Positions 34,034 to 43,087 of a DNA stretch of 44,974 bases are shown here, piece after piece; positions within the stretch are counted from its first letter, which is position 1, and every line of letters starts with the position of its first letter. Location: the NCBI GenBank assembly GCA_035276685.1, contig DATELK010000071.1:1-44974 (forward strand), given 5' to 3'. This DNA comes from JACVRN01 sp035276685. Its GTDB lineage: Bacteria; Acidobacteriota; Blastocatellia; Pyrinomonadales; Pyrinomonadaceae. The translations under genes were made by a program, and so were the position numbers. The notes beneath the pieces were generated by a model. The model saw nothing but the letters and a program-made list of their open reading frames with translations. It searched no databases and was not told the origin of the DNA.

Positions 34034-37000
34034 TCTTCTTCAGAGAACATCACCTCTATGCGGTGTGTGCCCGGAACGACGAGCGCCTGCGGCGGTATCA
34101 GTATGTTGCCGTCCGCATCGCGCGCTATCTCTTTGCCCACGGCTGTGAGCACGACTCGCTCAACGCAATCCACTCCCTCGACCAGCTCTATGACCTGATA
34201 GATTTCCGACTTGAAGACGGTGCGGCCGAAGGGCCAGCCCGTGCTCCTGGGGTCTGACTCGACGGGAAGCGGCCTGAGGAAATTATTGAGCGCCGTCACG
34301 ACGCGCTCTACAACCGTGCCCGCCTCAAAGCCGGTCTTCGGAGAGATGGTCGCCTGCACGCTGACCTCCACGTAGTCTGGCGGTATGACGTAGACCTTCG
34401 TCGTCACCAGCCGGTGTTTGTCCAGGTGGCGGCAGACCGTCTTGAGAAAAGCCTCGCTCGGGATGGGCTTGACGGCGGGAGCGTAGGGGACGACGACCAC
34501 CGTCACACAAGCGGGCGCTTCGCTTTCCGGGTAGCCCGTCATGCCCGGCTTATAAAGCGGGATTGCCTTGGAGCGCGCAACCCTGAGGCCCGGCGTGGCA
34601 CGCGCAAGGTATTCGTAATCGTCGGAAGTCACGGCCTGATACTGTGTCTTCAGGTCTCGGCGCACGCGCGTCTTAGCTTCTTCCAGAGTCTCTCTGAGCG
34701 CGCCGCCTGAAGCGGGCCGCCGGTTGACGACGCGCAAGGACTCCATAGCCTCCGCCAGATTTATGCCGAAGGGCTCGACCATCTTCGTCAGGCTCTCTTT
34801 AAGAACGTTGCCCCTGTCGGCGGCGGTCGTGCGGTAAGCTATGACGCGAATGTTTTCGCGCGTCTCGTCTTCGGGCGACTGAGGGATGCGGCCCGTCTCA
34901 CCGTCTCCGAAAATTATCTCGCCCGTTAAAGGGTCTAGGGTGAAGTGCGGGTCAGTAGACCCGGAAGCGTCGAAGTCGTCGACGCGAGTGAAGTCGCGCC
35001 AGCGCGTGTCAACCTGCGGCGCATCGCCGAACTCCACGTAAGAGACGGGCGACTGGTAGGTCTGCGCGGGGCAATGCGCGGCGAAGGTCAGGCTTATCTC
35101 TCCGAAGATAGCGCCGCCGGACACGGCCTGAGCTTCGTACTCGAAGGAGACCACTTCTCCTTCGCGCAGCTTCTTGCGCGTGAAGACGGGCTGAGCGTCT
35201 TTTATCTGAACGCCGCCGCGACAGCGCTCTGTGATTCTCACGCTGCACAGCTCGTGCTTTGCTTCCAGCTCGACCTTGACCTTGAAAGGCCCGGCCTGCG
35301 TGACGCGCGTAGGCGTCGTGCGCCTGAAGCTAAGCAGGCAGTCGACCGTGACTTCCTCCGTGGTGAAGGGAGACTCGTCCGCTCTCTCTTCGATTTGAAG
35401 CGCGAAGTCATTGGGCATGACGCCCGACTGTGTGAGCGCGAACGACTGGCCCGGCAGGCCGTTGCTGCGGCCAATGAGGCGCTGCGCCTCGAACTCCGGC
35501 AGGCACGCGACGAGGCGAATGTTTCCTTTGCCTGCGGGCGGAATCCTGCCCTTCAAGCCGTCGCCGAACTCTATCTCAAGAATCGCTTCCGCCTCTTTAG
35601 GCCTGAGCCTGTAATGCGCGTCGGTCGGGCCTGAAGAGTTAAGATTATTCTTGCGCTCCCAGTCTCTCCAGCGCCCGTCCTGCCCGCGCACCTGCACCAG
35701 AGGTGTGCCGTAAACGGCAAGGAAGCTGTCCGCCCTGAAGACCTGATTGGCTTTGCCAGTGCCGTCGAAAGAGACGGCTTCGCTGATGGTCTCCTGCTGC
35801 ATGACGGGCGCGGTGTTGAGGTTGATGGTGTCAACCTGCGGCGGCACTTCGTAGCCTGCCTGCCGGACAACAGCGCGCAGCCAGTAAAGCTCTTCGCGTA
35901 TAGGATGAAGCGGCCGCGCCTTCATCGCGGCGGGCGCGGTGAAAAAGATTCTGCCGCTCTGAGAGAGCATCAACGTCTCGTCGCCCTTGAGCTGTAAGAA
36001 GGTCTGGCAGGTCAAAAGCTCGGAGAGGTCTGTCGTGCGGCTAGCCCCAAGGATTCTTTGCAGCAGGTGCTTTTGTGCGTCGGGCGCGAGCTGCTTGAAG
36101 GTCTGTAGCGCCTGAACCTCACGCAGCAATTGCCCACGCGCCTCGGAGCAGAGAGCATGGAAGCTCTCGGGTTTCTGACTGAGCCGCGCGAAGAGCGTCT
36201 CAAGGTCTGCGATGATGTCTAGCGGCGTCCAGACATCCTTGCCGCCCTCGTCCTTCAGGTATTCCCACGCGACGATGGCCGAAGGCGTAATAGCAGCTTC
36301 TTCATCGCCGTGGCTCCCGCGTGCTACCGGGTAATCCTCGAACATATTGAACGAGACGGCGAAGGTCTCTCCGACCGGAAGGGGCTGGCCGCTGCTGTAA
36401 ACCACGTGGCTCCCCTTCTCTTCCCTGACGATGAAGGTGGCCTTCTCGCCGCCAGAGCCGACGAGAGTGACCTTCGGCGGAGTGTCGTCCAGAGCCAGTA
36501 TGAGCCACGAGCCGCCGAAAGAGATTTTGATAGTATGGCTGTTGGGCTTACTGACCTGCGCCTGCTTCACCCACGAGAGATTGAATCTGCGCGACAGGTA
36601 ATTTAAGAGACGCGCGTCTTCCGAATCCTGCCTGCTCTTCTTCGAGACGGCCGCCACCTTCTCCCACTCGAAGAGAGGCACGCGCTCAATGCCCAGATAG
36701 AGCTTGTTGCCCAGAGCCGCCGTCTCGTCGAAGGCGTAGAAGGAGAGCCCCTCTATGTCGTTGGCGTCCGTCTGGTCTTTGACGACCGCAGGCGTGATGG
36801 TGGCGACTCTCTTGATGCGCGCAGGGATGACCAAGAGCGGGTCGGCGGTCTCGAAGACCATCCCGGCTTCACCCACCAGCTTCGTGCGTCGAGGCACGGC
36901 GACACCCTGGTCGGGCGGAGGCGTGAAAGTAGCTTCGGCGCGGGCTGGCTGAGCCTCTCGCAGTTTTGTGCCGAGCAGCTTGAGGAACTTCAGGTAATTC

Positions 37001-37191
37001 GCCTCCGGCACGCGGTTGAGATAGTAGTGCTGCATCTCTGCGAGCCAGGCGAACAGCTCTACGAGCGTGATGCCGGGGTCGTGACGGTTGTGGTCAGTCC
37101 ATTCGGGGGCGTCGCGCGGAATCAGCTTGACGGCCTCTTCAACCAGCGCCTCGAAAGTCTTGTCGTCCAGATTTGGCTGCGGCAGTGGCAT
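34015..37191 (-). CDS. Large BaseplateJ-type baseplate wedge protein (Afp12-like)
   Basis: 1058 aa. The N-terminus (PNLDDKTFEALVEEAVKLIP, then HDPGITLVELFAWLAEM and LNRVPEANYLKFLKLLG) is typical of the putative baseplate assembly family (TIGR02243-like) found in eCIS and related tails. Repeated beta modules with FGDG (EFGDGLKGRIPPAGKGNIR and FGDGETGRIPQSPEDETR) lie in the middle. The C-terminal part has the BaseplateJ-like helical and mixed region (LEEAKTRVRRDLKTQYQAV, DYEYLARATPGL, VVVPYAPAVKPIPS). Such proteins form the wedges that surround the hub and trigger sheath contraction. It is 5 bp after the first BaseplateJ gene and shares its overall plan, as Afp11/Afp12 do. Sheath, tube and ATPase partners would be encoded upstream, outside the window. 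Confidence 0.9.
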   Translation of the reverse strand: MPLPQPNLDDKTFEALVEEAVKLIPRDAPEWTDHNRHDPGITLVELFAWLAEMQHYYLNRVPEANYLKFLKLLGTKLREAQPARAEATFTPPPDQGVAVPRRTKLVGEAGMVFETADPLLVIPARIKRVATITPAVVKDQTDANDIEGLSFYAFDETAALGNKLYLGIERVPLFEWEKVAAVSKKSRQDSEDARLLNYLSRRFNLSWVKQAQVSKPNSHTIKISFGGSWLILALDDTPPKVTLVGSGGEKATFIVREEKGSHVVYSSGQPLPVGETFAVSFNMFEDYPVARGSHGDEEAAITPSAIVAWEYLKDEGGKDVWTPLDIIADLETLFARLSQKPESFHALCSEARGQLLREVQALQTFKQLAPDAQKHLLQRILGASRTTDLSELLTCQTFLQLKGDETLMLSQSGRIFFTAPAAMKARPLHPIREELYWLRAVVRQAGYEVPPQVDTINLNTAPVMQQETISEAVSFDGTGKANQVFRADSFLAVYGTPLVQVRGQDGRWRDWERKNNLNSSGPTDAHYRLRPKEAEAILEIEFGDGLKGRIPPAGKGNIRLVACLPEFEAQRLIGRSNGLPGQSFALTQSGVMPNDFALQIEERADESPFTTEEVTVDCLLSFRRTTPTRVTQAGPFKVKVELEAKHELCSVRITERCRGGVQIKDAQPVFTRKKLREGEVVSFEYEAQAVSGGAIFGEISLTFAAHCPAQTYQSPVSYVEFGDAPQVDTRWRDFTRVDDFDASGSTDPHFTLDPLTGEIIFGDGETGRIPQSPEDETRENIRVIAYRTTAADRGNVLKESLTKMVEPFGINLAEAMESLRVVNRRPASGGALRETLEEAKTRVRRDLKTQYQAVTSDDYEYLARATPGLRVARSKAIPLYKPGMTGYPESEAPACVTVVVVPYAPAVKPIPSEAFLKTVCRHLDKHRLVTTKVYVIPPDYVEVSVQATISPKTGFEAGTVVERVVTALNNFLRPLPVESDPRSTGWPFGRTVFKSEIYQVIELVEGVDCVERVVLTAVGKEIARDADGNILIPPQALVVPGTHRIEVMFSEEECRRAR

Positions 37192-37196
37192 CCTCT

Positions 37197-40100
37197 TTAT
37201 CCCAGTGCTTTAGTCGTCACCTTATGCTCGCCGCTGAAGAGCAGCGTGTAGCCGGGCATCTCTACCGTCAGAGGCTTCTCTTCCGTGACGACGCGCGATG
37301 TGCCGAGCGCCGCGCCCGCAGGCGTCACGGCTTGCAGCGTCATCACCAGATTCTCTATGTGGTCAACGCCTGTGACCGCTTCGAGCAGTGCGTAAAAATC
37401 TGAGAGGCACGGCAGGCGGCCAAAATCCCAGCCGCGATTCTCGTAGCCGCCCGTCAAAGGGTGCAGGAACTTTTGCAGAGTACTGATGGCCTCGCTCTCA
37501 ACCGAAGGGGCCAAGTCCATAGTGACGGGGAACACGTCCACGGTTAGCTTGACCTCAACGTAAACGGGCGCGCTCACTCTGACACGCTTCGGGAAAGAGA
37601 CGACGTTCGCGGCCCGCTCGCTCAGGTATTTCTCAACGCGCTGTCGCAGGAGCGGCGAAGGAACGGGCCGGGCGTCCGTGCTCTTTGGAACGATGATGAC
37701 TGTGACCCAGCCCGTCTGGAATTTGCCCTCGTCGTTGAAGGTCGGCAGGCACTTGACGCGAGAGATGGCGCGCGACGATTCACGCGCGAGCCACTCGAAG
37801 TCTTCGGCCGTGACGGCACGCCCGCGATGCTTAATCATCTGCGGCCCGCGCTCAAGGGTGTCTTCAATCAGCTCAGTGTCGGAGCCTCCGCCCGCCGCCT
37901 CTGGATTCTTGGCCTTCTCCACAAAAGGAATCGTCGTGCGAAGAGTCTTAATCTCGCCCGCAGCGACGTTGCCAGCCTCGCCGCCCCCGGCCCTGTAGGT
38001 CGCGCGTATGTTGTCGCGCCCTATGGGCGGCACACGACCGTGAACGCCGTCCCCGAACTCTATGAGGCCGAAGGTCTGGTCTATGGTGTAGACCCTGTCT
38101 GTGGCAGAAGCTTCGCCAAAGTCGTCTATGCGCCGCCACCTGACCCAGAAGGCAGTCACGTTTCCCTGGTCGTCCTTTTTCTCTTCCGCCGCGACGCCCG
38201 GCTCGCTGGCAAAGGCCTTGCGCTCGCTCTCTGTCAGCGCGTCCAGTTCGTTGACGTAGATGTCCTCGTCCATCACGGGGAACTTCGTCAGCGTGTACTT
38301 CTGGCTGGCGTCGCCGCTGCTTGAGCCGACAAGCTCGTCCCTGATGGTCTCGGCCTGACTGGCCCAGGCCGTGTTGAGATAGACGCCTTTGACTAGAGGC
38401 GCGAGAGTCACGTCCTTTAATTCCGGCGGCAGTCCGAAGTGCGGGTCAAGAGACTCAAGCGTCTGGTCGCAGACCTTCGCCTCTTTCTTCTCCGAGCCGG
38501 TCTCCTCTTGCTCGCCATTCGCATCAAGCGCGAACTCTGTGATGTCCTCGGTTATTTCGTGAAAGCTTTTGAGCTTCGAGCCGGACTTAAAATTCAGCCC
38601 GAGGTTCCTGCCGAGCGCGAAGGCGATAAGAGCAGACCTGTTTGCCAGAAGCCCCGAGCTTGCCTTGTCCTGTGCGCTTCTCTGCGCGAAGATTCGCAGG
38701 AACGGCTGGAACTTGTCCTCAACGTCTATCGCTCGAATCCAGAAGCCGGACTTTCCGAACCTCGATGTCTGCATGAAGTCCTGCTGGCCTATGAACTCGA
38801 TTGTGCCGCTCATGGTCAGGTTCGCCGTGCCGTCTTCTATGAGAAGTCTGGCCCACTCGCCCTCGCCGTCCGAGGCCCGCTCTCTGAAGTACTCCCACTC
38901 GACGCGCGGCATGGTCTTCTCCGTGTACTCCTGCTCCTCCAGAGAGAAGAAGATGCTGATGGGCCCCTTGAGCGGCGGTTGGTCGAAGCCGAAGTAGAGA
39001 GTCGGGTGCGCGTCTTCGAGCGCGACGAAGGGCGAGAACTGTCCGCCGGGCGAAAGGTACTCGCCGTTGTTGAAAGTGATGGTGTTGTCGGGCGGCTGGT
39101 TCGAGTCGTAAACAATCTTCAGCTCGGAGATTTGCGGCGGGTGTATGTCTTCGGTGCTCAGCACAAACTCAGGCGTGTCCGTACTGTCTGTCCCGTTGCC
39201 GTTACCATTGCCATTACCTGACTCAGTCTTCGGCACGACCTTCTCCTGCCCGTAATCACCGAAGGCTATGCGAGCGCGAATCCAGTAGCTCTCGATGCCT
39301 CCGACCTTCACCGCTGCTATGTTGTCCGGGCAGGCGAAAGTGACACTGCCGTCTTTAGAGAACCTGTCGGTCGTGTCCGTCTTTCTAAGCAGCACCCAGC
39401 CTTCGCCGTTCCAGTACTCCCAGACGAGCGAGGCCGTGGGCTGAGGCGTCTGACCCTGCGAGACATTTCCGAGCGACGCCTTGATGCCGAGCGTGACCTG
39501 AGTTCCCTTTTTCGAGAACGCCTCCTGACTTGCTATGTAGAAGATGTCGCCCGGCCGGGGCCTCGGCCCGAAGGGAAGAAGAGGCGCGCTCACAGGGGGC
39601 GGAAGCTCAAGCGGGATGTCGTTTGAGAGCGCCGCGTCGGGCAGCACTCCTGCGTCGCCGGTAGCTGCGAAAGGCGTGACCTTCAAGCCGACGCTCGTCG
39701 CTTTCAGCTTCGTCAGCGCGTCCGCAGGCAGCAGGTCATTTTTGGTCAGCCCGCGAATCCAGCGGCTCTTGACGTTATTAATCTTGGTCTGCTTCAGCTC
39801 GTCCTTGTTGTTCTTGGTAAGCACGAGCTTGCCTGCGGAGACCTGCGCGTTCGTGAAATCGAACCACGCTTCGGTCTTCTTCTTCTGCTCGCCCACGACC
39901 TCCGTGCGCTCGCCGTAGTATTGCCACTTGACGTTGTCTCTCAGCCCGTTCAACGCGCTCGCCGTGAGCGTGGGCGCGAACGTCAGGCTCACGTTCACCT
40001 CGCTCTTGATGTTCAGCAGGTCGTTGTGCGAAAGATAGAGACCGTGCTCCTGTAGATTTGTATTTGAATCGGCAAAGACATCGGCACGCGCCCCTCCCGT

Positions 40101-40559
40101 CAGGGTCGAGGCGTGGTCGTAGAAGTCGTCCTCCGAAGGCACGACGCTGTAGAAGGACTGTAGCTTCGCGGGCGTGGCGAGGATGGCACGCTCGGTCTCG
40201 AAGACAATGGGGTCGCCGCCGGCGGGCGGGGCGGCTGCGGCCTGCGAGCGCGCAGGGATGGCGACGGCTTCTTTAGCGCCCGTGCTGAGCAGGAAGGTCA
40301 GCGGCGCACGCGCGGGCTGCGCTGGAAGGAGCTTGACGCCGAGCATCTCAAGGAAGGCTATGAAGTTCTTGGTCGGCACGTCGTTGAGCCGCCTGACCAA
40401 TCCTTCCAGCAGCTTCGCGTAAATCTTCAAAAGGGCCGCGCCCGCGCCCGTCTCGCTCGCCGCCACCCACTCCGGCACGTAGACAGGGGCAAGCGAGCGC
40501 ACCTCTTTGAGGATGGCTTCACGGTCGCGGCTGTCGATTTTCGGTGCCTGCACAAGCAT
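37197..40559 (-). CDS. Large BaseplateJ-type baseplate wedge protein (Afp11-like)
   Basis: 1120 aa. The N-terminus (REAILKEVRSLAPVYVPEW, LLKIYAKLLEGLVRRLNDVP, FIAFLEMLGVKLLPAQPARA) parallels the 1058-aa neighbour. Middle beta modules include two SLVWEYWNGEGW / VEWEYFRERASDG-type repeats and PDNTITFNNGEYLSPGGQF. A FGDGVHGRVPPIGRDNIRA motif precedes the BaseplateJ region (GGSDTELIEDTLERGPQ, RAVTAEDFEWLARESSRAI, VTVIIVPKSTDARPVPSP). A low-complexity Gly/Asn linker (ESGNGNGNGNGTD, near residue 445) separates two modules. It begins 5 bp after the gp25-like gene and ends 5 bp before the second BaseplateJ gene, a compact order conserved in eCIS loci. It would form the inner part of the baseplate wedge. 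Confidence 0.88.
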   Translation of the reverse strand: MLVQAPKIDSRDREAILKEVRSLAPVYVPEWVAASETGAGAALLKIYAKLLEGLVRRLNDVPTKNFIAFLEMLGVKLLPAQPARAPLTFLLSTGAKEAVAIPARSQAAAAPPAGGDPIVFETERAILATPAKLQSFYSVVPSEDDFYDHASTLTGGARADVFADSNTNLQEHGLYLSHNDLLNIKSEVNVSLTFAPTLTASALNGLRDNVKWQYYGERTEVVGEQKKKTEAWFDFTNAQVSAGKLVLTKNNKDELKQTKINNVKSRWIRGLTKNDLLPADALTKLKATSVGLKVTPFAATGDAGVLPDAALSNDIPLELPPPVSAPLLPFGPRPRPGDIFYIASQEAFSKKGTQVTLGIKASLGNVSQGQTPQPTASLVWEYWNGEGWVLLRKTDTTDRFSKDGSVTFACPDNIAAVKVGGIESYWIRARIAFGDYGQEKVVPKTESGNGNGNGNGTDSTDTPEFVLSTEDIHPPQISELKIVYDSNQPPDNTITFNNGEYLSPGGQFSPFVALEDAHPTLYFGFDQPPLKGPISIFFSLEEQEYTEKTMPRVEWEYFRERASDGEGEWARLLIEDGTANLTMSGTIEFIGQQDFMQTSRFGKSGFWIRAIDVEDKFQPFLRIFAQRSAQDKASSGLLANRSALIAFALGRNLGLNFKSGSKLKSFHEITEDITEFALDANGEQEETGSEKKEAKVCDQTLESLDPHFGLPPELKDVTLAPLVKGVYLNTAWASQAETIRDELVGSSSGDASQKYTLTKFPVMDEDIYVNELDALTESERKAFASEPGVAAEEKKDDQGNVTAFWVRWRRIDDFGEASATDRVYTIDQTFGLIEFGDGVHGRVPPIGRDNIRATYRAGGGEAGNVAAGEIKTLRTTIPFVEKAKNPEAAGGGSDTELIEDTLERGPQMIKHRGRAVTAEDFEWLARESSRAISRVKCLPTFNDEGKFQTGWVTVIIVPKSTDARPVPSPLLRQRVEKYLSERAANVVSFPKRVRVSAPVYVEVKLTVDVFPVTMDLAPSVESEAISTLQKFLHPLTGGYENRGWDFGRLPCLSDFYALLEAVTGVDHIENLVMTLQAVTPAGAALGTSRVVTEEKPLTVEMPGYTLLFSGEHKVTTKALG

Positions 40560-40564
40560 CTCTT

Positions 40565-40960
40565 CTAGCTGCGCTCCTTCAGGTAAAAGGGGAAGACGAA
40601 GTTGAAGCGGTTGTTGGTGGCCCTGACTCTGTACTCAACGTCTATGTTGAGCTTTCCGACCTCTCCCTCTTCGGCCTGAACGTTAACGGCCAAGACCTGC
40701 GCGCGTGGCTCCCACTGCACGAGCGCGTCCTTGACGGCCGCCTGTATGGAGCCCATCACCGTGACGCTCATAGAAGCGAAGACAAAATCGTAGAGCCCTG
40801 AGCCGAAGTCCGGCCGCATGACGCGCTCGCCCTTGGCCGTCATCAGGATGATGCGAATGGACTCGCGCACGTCCTCTTCGTACTCGGACATGGAGACGCG
40901 GCCCACTGCGTCCGCCAGTACGGGAAAGCTCCATCCTCTTCCCAGAAAATCTTTGCTCAT
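40565..40960 (-). CDS. gp25-like baseplate wedge protein (Afp9-like)
   Basis: 131 aa, the usual length. Family marks are FLGRGWSFPV (5-14), SEYEEDVRESIRIIL (25-39), the highly conserved GERVMRPDFGSGL (44-56), and the EPR core WEPR (83-86), which in gp25 and TssE-type proteins contacts the baseplate hub and starts sheath polymerisation. The C-terminus has VEYRVRATN. AAGGAAA lies before ATG 40960. It sits between PAAR and the first BaseplateJ gene, as in Afp/PVC loci. Confidence 0.93.
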   Translation of the reverse strand: MSKDFLGRGWSFPVLADAVGRVSMSEYEEDVRESIRIILMTAKGERVMRPDFGSGLYDFVFASMSVTVMGSIQAAVKDALVQWEPRAQVLAVNVQAEEGEVGKLNIDVEYRVRATNNRFNFVFPFYLKERS

Positions 40961-40988
40961 CAGAGTTTCCTTTGGCCTCTTAAAACTC

Positions 40989-41282
40989 TTACCCGATGAT
41001 GACCGTAGGCTCGCCCATGGCGATGCTGTTGGGCGGGCCGCTCTCTACAATCATGTCGCCCTGCCGTGCCGCTGGCATGTTGTTGATGAGGACGGTCGTG
41101 CTGCCCATTGCCACCACGCCGCCCACGTGCGGCACAGGGCCCGTGGATAAAGGGCAGGCGTGAAAGTCCATGGCGGCTCGCCACGCGGGCTTGCCGCCGA
41201 TGAGGACGTTGGCGCTGCCCGGCCCCGGACTGAGCGGCTTTCCATGCGCTGTCGGGTCTCCCATTCTGGCTGCAAACGGCAT
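40989..41282 (-). CDS. PAAR-domain spike tip protein (Afp10-like)
   Basis: 97 aa, a single PAAR domain without a toxin extension. Two PAAR-type blocks are visible: GSANVLIGGKPAWRAAMD (22-39) and GSTTVLINNMPAARQGDMI (60-78). Candidate zinc ligands are His13, His41, Cys43 and His52. PAAR proteins form the sharp cone on the gp5 spike. GAGGAG lies 8 bases before ATG 41282. A longer overlapping frame (41316-40960) is a shadow. With no C-terminal extension, cargo is not carried on this tip protein. Confidence 0.93.
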   Translation of the reverse strand: MPFAARMGDPTAHGKPLSPGPGSANVLIGGKPAWRAAMDFHACPLSTGPVPHVGGVVAMGSTTVLINNMPAARQGDMIVESGPPNSIAMGEPTVIIG

Positions 41283-41299
41283 CGCTCTCTCCTCGCTCC

Positions 41300-42004
41300 T
41301 TAATTGATTTTGACAACGGAGCCCTGAATCGTAAGCACGGAGCTTGACTTCAGGGTGGCGGCCGCGTCGGCCGCAATCTCAAGCTGCATTCCCTTTATCT
41401 TCAAGCTAGACGTGGCCTCTATCTCCACCTGCTGCGCCTTGAGAGAAATCTTCGTCTGGCCCTCGAAGGCGATGGCGTTCTGCGCGGAGTCAATCTGTAT
41501 GGAGTTGCTGCCCGTCTTGTCCTTAATCACGATTTTCTCCGAGCCGGAGGTGTCGTCTAAGAGCAGCTCGTGTCCCGCCTTAGTCTTAATCAGCACCTGC
41601 TCCTTGCCGTCCTCGTCGTTGAAGATAAGCTCGTGGCCGCTGCGTGAATGAATGACGCGCTCGTTGTTCTTGCCGTCGGCGTTGTCGCGCGGCGGTATGT
41701 CCACGCCGTTCCAGAGCGCGCCGAGCACGTAGGGGAAGCGCACGTCGCCAAGCTCGAAGGCGCACAGCACCTCGTCTTCAACCTCCGGGAGAAAGAAGGT
41801 GCCGCGCTCCTTTCCCGCCATCAGCACGGCTATGCGCGCCCAGTTGCTTTCGTCCTGCTCGCTCAGCCACGGGAACCTGACCTTGACGCGGCCAAGCTTC
41901 TCCGGGTCTTGAATGTTTGTGACGATGCCGACGACGACGCCGAAAATCTTGTCGGTGTGGTCTCGCATCTCCGAGTCCGGCATTAGTACTTCCAGCAGGT
42001 TCAT
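41300..42004 (-). CDS. gp5-like spike protein (OB-fold and beta-helix, VgrG C-half type)
   Basis: 234 aa. Residues 18-95 form the gp5 OB-fold of baseplate protein V / VgrG (VGIVTNIQDPEKLGRVKVRFPWLSE, then WARIAVLMAGKERG, LPEVEDEVLCAFELGD, PYVLGALWNG). Residues 110-234 form the repeating beta-helix (GHELIFNDEDGKEQ, GHELLLDDTSG, KIVIKDKTGSNSIQID, VEIEATSSLKIKG, LTIQGSVVKIN). In Afp8 the hub and spike are fused; here the gp27-like hub is the separate upstream gene, overlapping by ATGA (42001-42004), which suggests translational coupling. GAGGAA precedes the ATG. The trimer would carry the PAAR tip. Confidence 0.92.
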   Translation of the reverse strand: MNLLEVLMPDSEMRDHTDKIFGVVVGIVTNIQDPEKLGRVKVRFPWLSEQDESNWARIAVLMAGKERGTFFLPEVEDEVLCAFELGDVRFPYVLGALWNGVDIPPRDNADGKNNERVIHSRSGHELIFNDEDGKEQVLIKTKAGHELLLDDTSGSEKIVIKDKTGSNSIQIDSAQNAIAFEGQTKISLKAQQVEIEATSSLKIKGMQLEIAADAAATLKSSSVLTIQGSVVKIN

Positions 42005-43071
42005 GTAGCGTTCCTCGCAACGGAAAAGCGCACCGTGTAGCCATCTTTTCCAACGGTGTGCGTGGCCGACGTGATGTAGTAAAGTCCGCTGAAGCGCTTG
42101 CCCAATCCCTTGAACTCTATGACCTCGCCCGCGCGTATGCTCGTGTTGCCTATGGCCGTGCCTTCGCCGGTGATGAAATCAACGGTCATCTCGTTGAACT
42201 TGCCGCTAGCAATCTGCGTGGCTTCGCCTTCCGTGAAAATGGGATGGCTGACGACGACGCGCTTGGAGTCGGCGAAGGCGTCCTCGCTGATGGTGACGCC
42301 GAGCTTTGCGCCGCTCATGGTGCTGACCTCGTCGCCCTTACGAGCCTTGCCGACGATTGCCTCCTTGGTCTTGAAGTTCCAGCCCTGCACTATGACTTCG
42401 CTCACCTGCCGCATGGTGCTCAGGCGCGGGTAAAAGGACTTAAGCGTCATGCCGTATTCGAGCGTGATGGCCTTTCCCTTGTTGTTCGCGGCCTTGCGAA
42501 ACTGTAGCGTCTTGTCCTTCACGACCACCTCGAAGTTGATGCGGCGCGCACGCTCAAGCAGGAAATCTATGTCCGACTGGTTGCTTTGCAGCACGTAGTC
42601 GTGAGTGATGCTCGTGTCATCCGACTGAGCGCGAAGCCCCAAATCACGCGCCACTTGCTCGGCAATCTGGCTGTCCTTCATGTTGGCGAAGGAGCGAGTT
42701 TTTCGCCCCCTGCGGAAGCGGTGCAGTCGGTCGTAGCCCTGAACCTTCAGCGTCGGCGCTTCGCCTGCCGGGAACTCAGGCTCAAGCGCCGTCACTTCCC
42801 CGATAATCAGGCTGGCGAGTTTGTCGACGAAGCCCATGCGGACTTCTATCTCTGTGCCTTCCTTTAGCAGGTCGCCGTCCACGAGCTTGAACTCCTGCTT
42901 CTCTGAGTTCCAGTTGTTGAAGGTGACGGTGAACTGGCTCGCGCCTTCCACGTACTCGCTGACCCTGACCTCAAGTATGTCCAGGGCCGCTTCGGTGGGC
43001 AGCTCGCTGCCTCCGGCCAGAACTTTGAAGCTCGGCGCGTCTCGTACCTGTTCTAGTGTGGGCTCGGCCAC
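42001..43071 (-). CDS. gp27-like baseplate hub (phage late control D family)
   Basis: 356 aa with a GTG start at 43071; AGAGG lies about 8 bases upstream. Recognisable parts are the first barrel (DILEVRVSEYVEGASQFTV, GTEIEVRMGFVDKLASLIIG), the linking helix (FANMKDSQIAEQVARDLGL), the DIDFLLERARRINFEVVV core and the last barrel (GEVIEFKGLGKRFSGLYYI, TATHTVGKDGYT-like SATHTVGKDG). This family (COG3500) forms the trimeric hub that connects the tube to the spike. Overlap with the spike gene and close spacing to the LysM gene (16 bp) show a single operon. Confidence 0.92.
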   Translation of the reverse strand: MAEPTLEQVRDAPSFKVLAGGSELPTEAALDILEVRVSEYVEGASQFTVTFNNWNSEKQEFKLVDGDLLKEGTEIEVRMGFVDKLASLIIGEVTALEPEFPAGEAPTLKVQGYDRLHRFRRGRKTRSFANMKDSQIAEQVARDLGLRAQSDDTSITHDYVLQSNQSDIDFLLERARRINFEVVVKDKTLQFRKAANNKGKAITLEYGMTLKSFYPRLSTMRQVSEVIVQGWNFKTKEAIVGKARKGDEVSTMSGAKLGVTISEDAFADSKRVVVSHPIFTEGEATQIASGKFNEMTVDFITGEGTAIGNTSIRAGEVIEFKGLGKRFSGLYYITSATHTVGKDGYTVRFSVARNAT

Positions 43072-43087
43072 CTCTTCACCTCTCGCT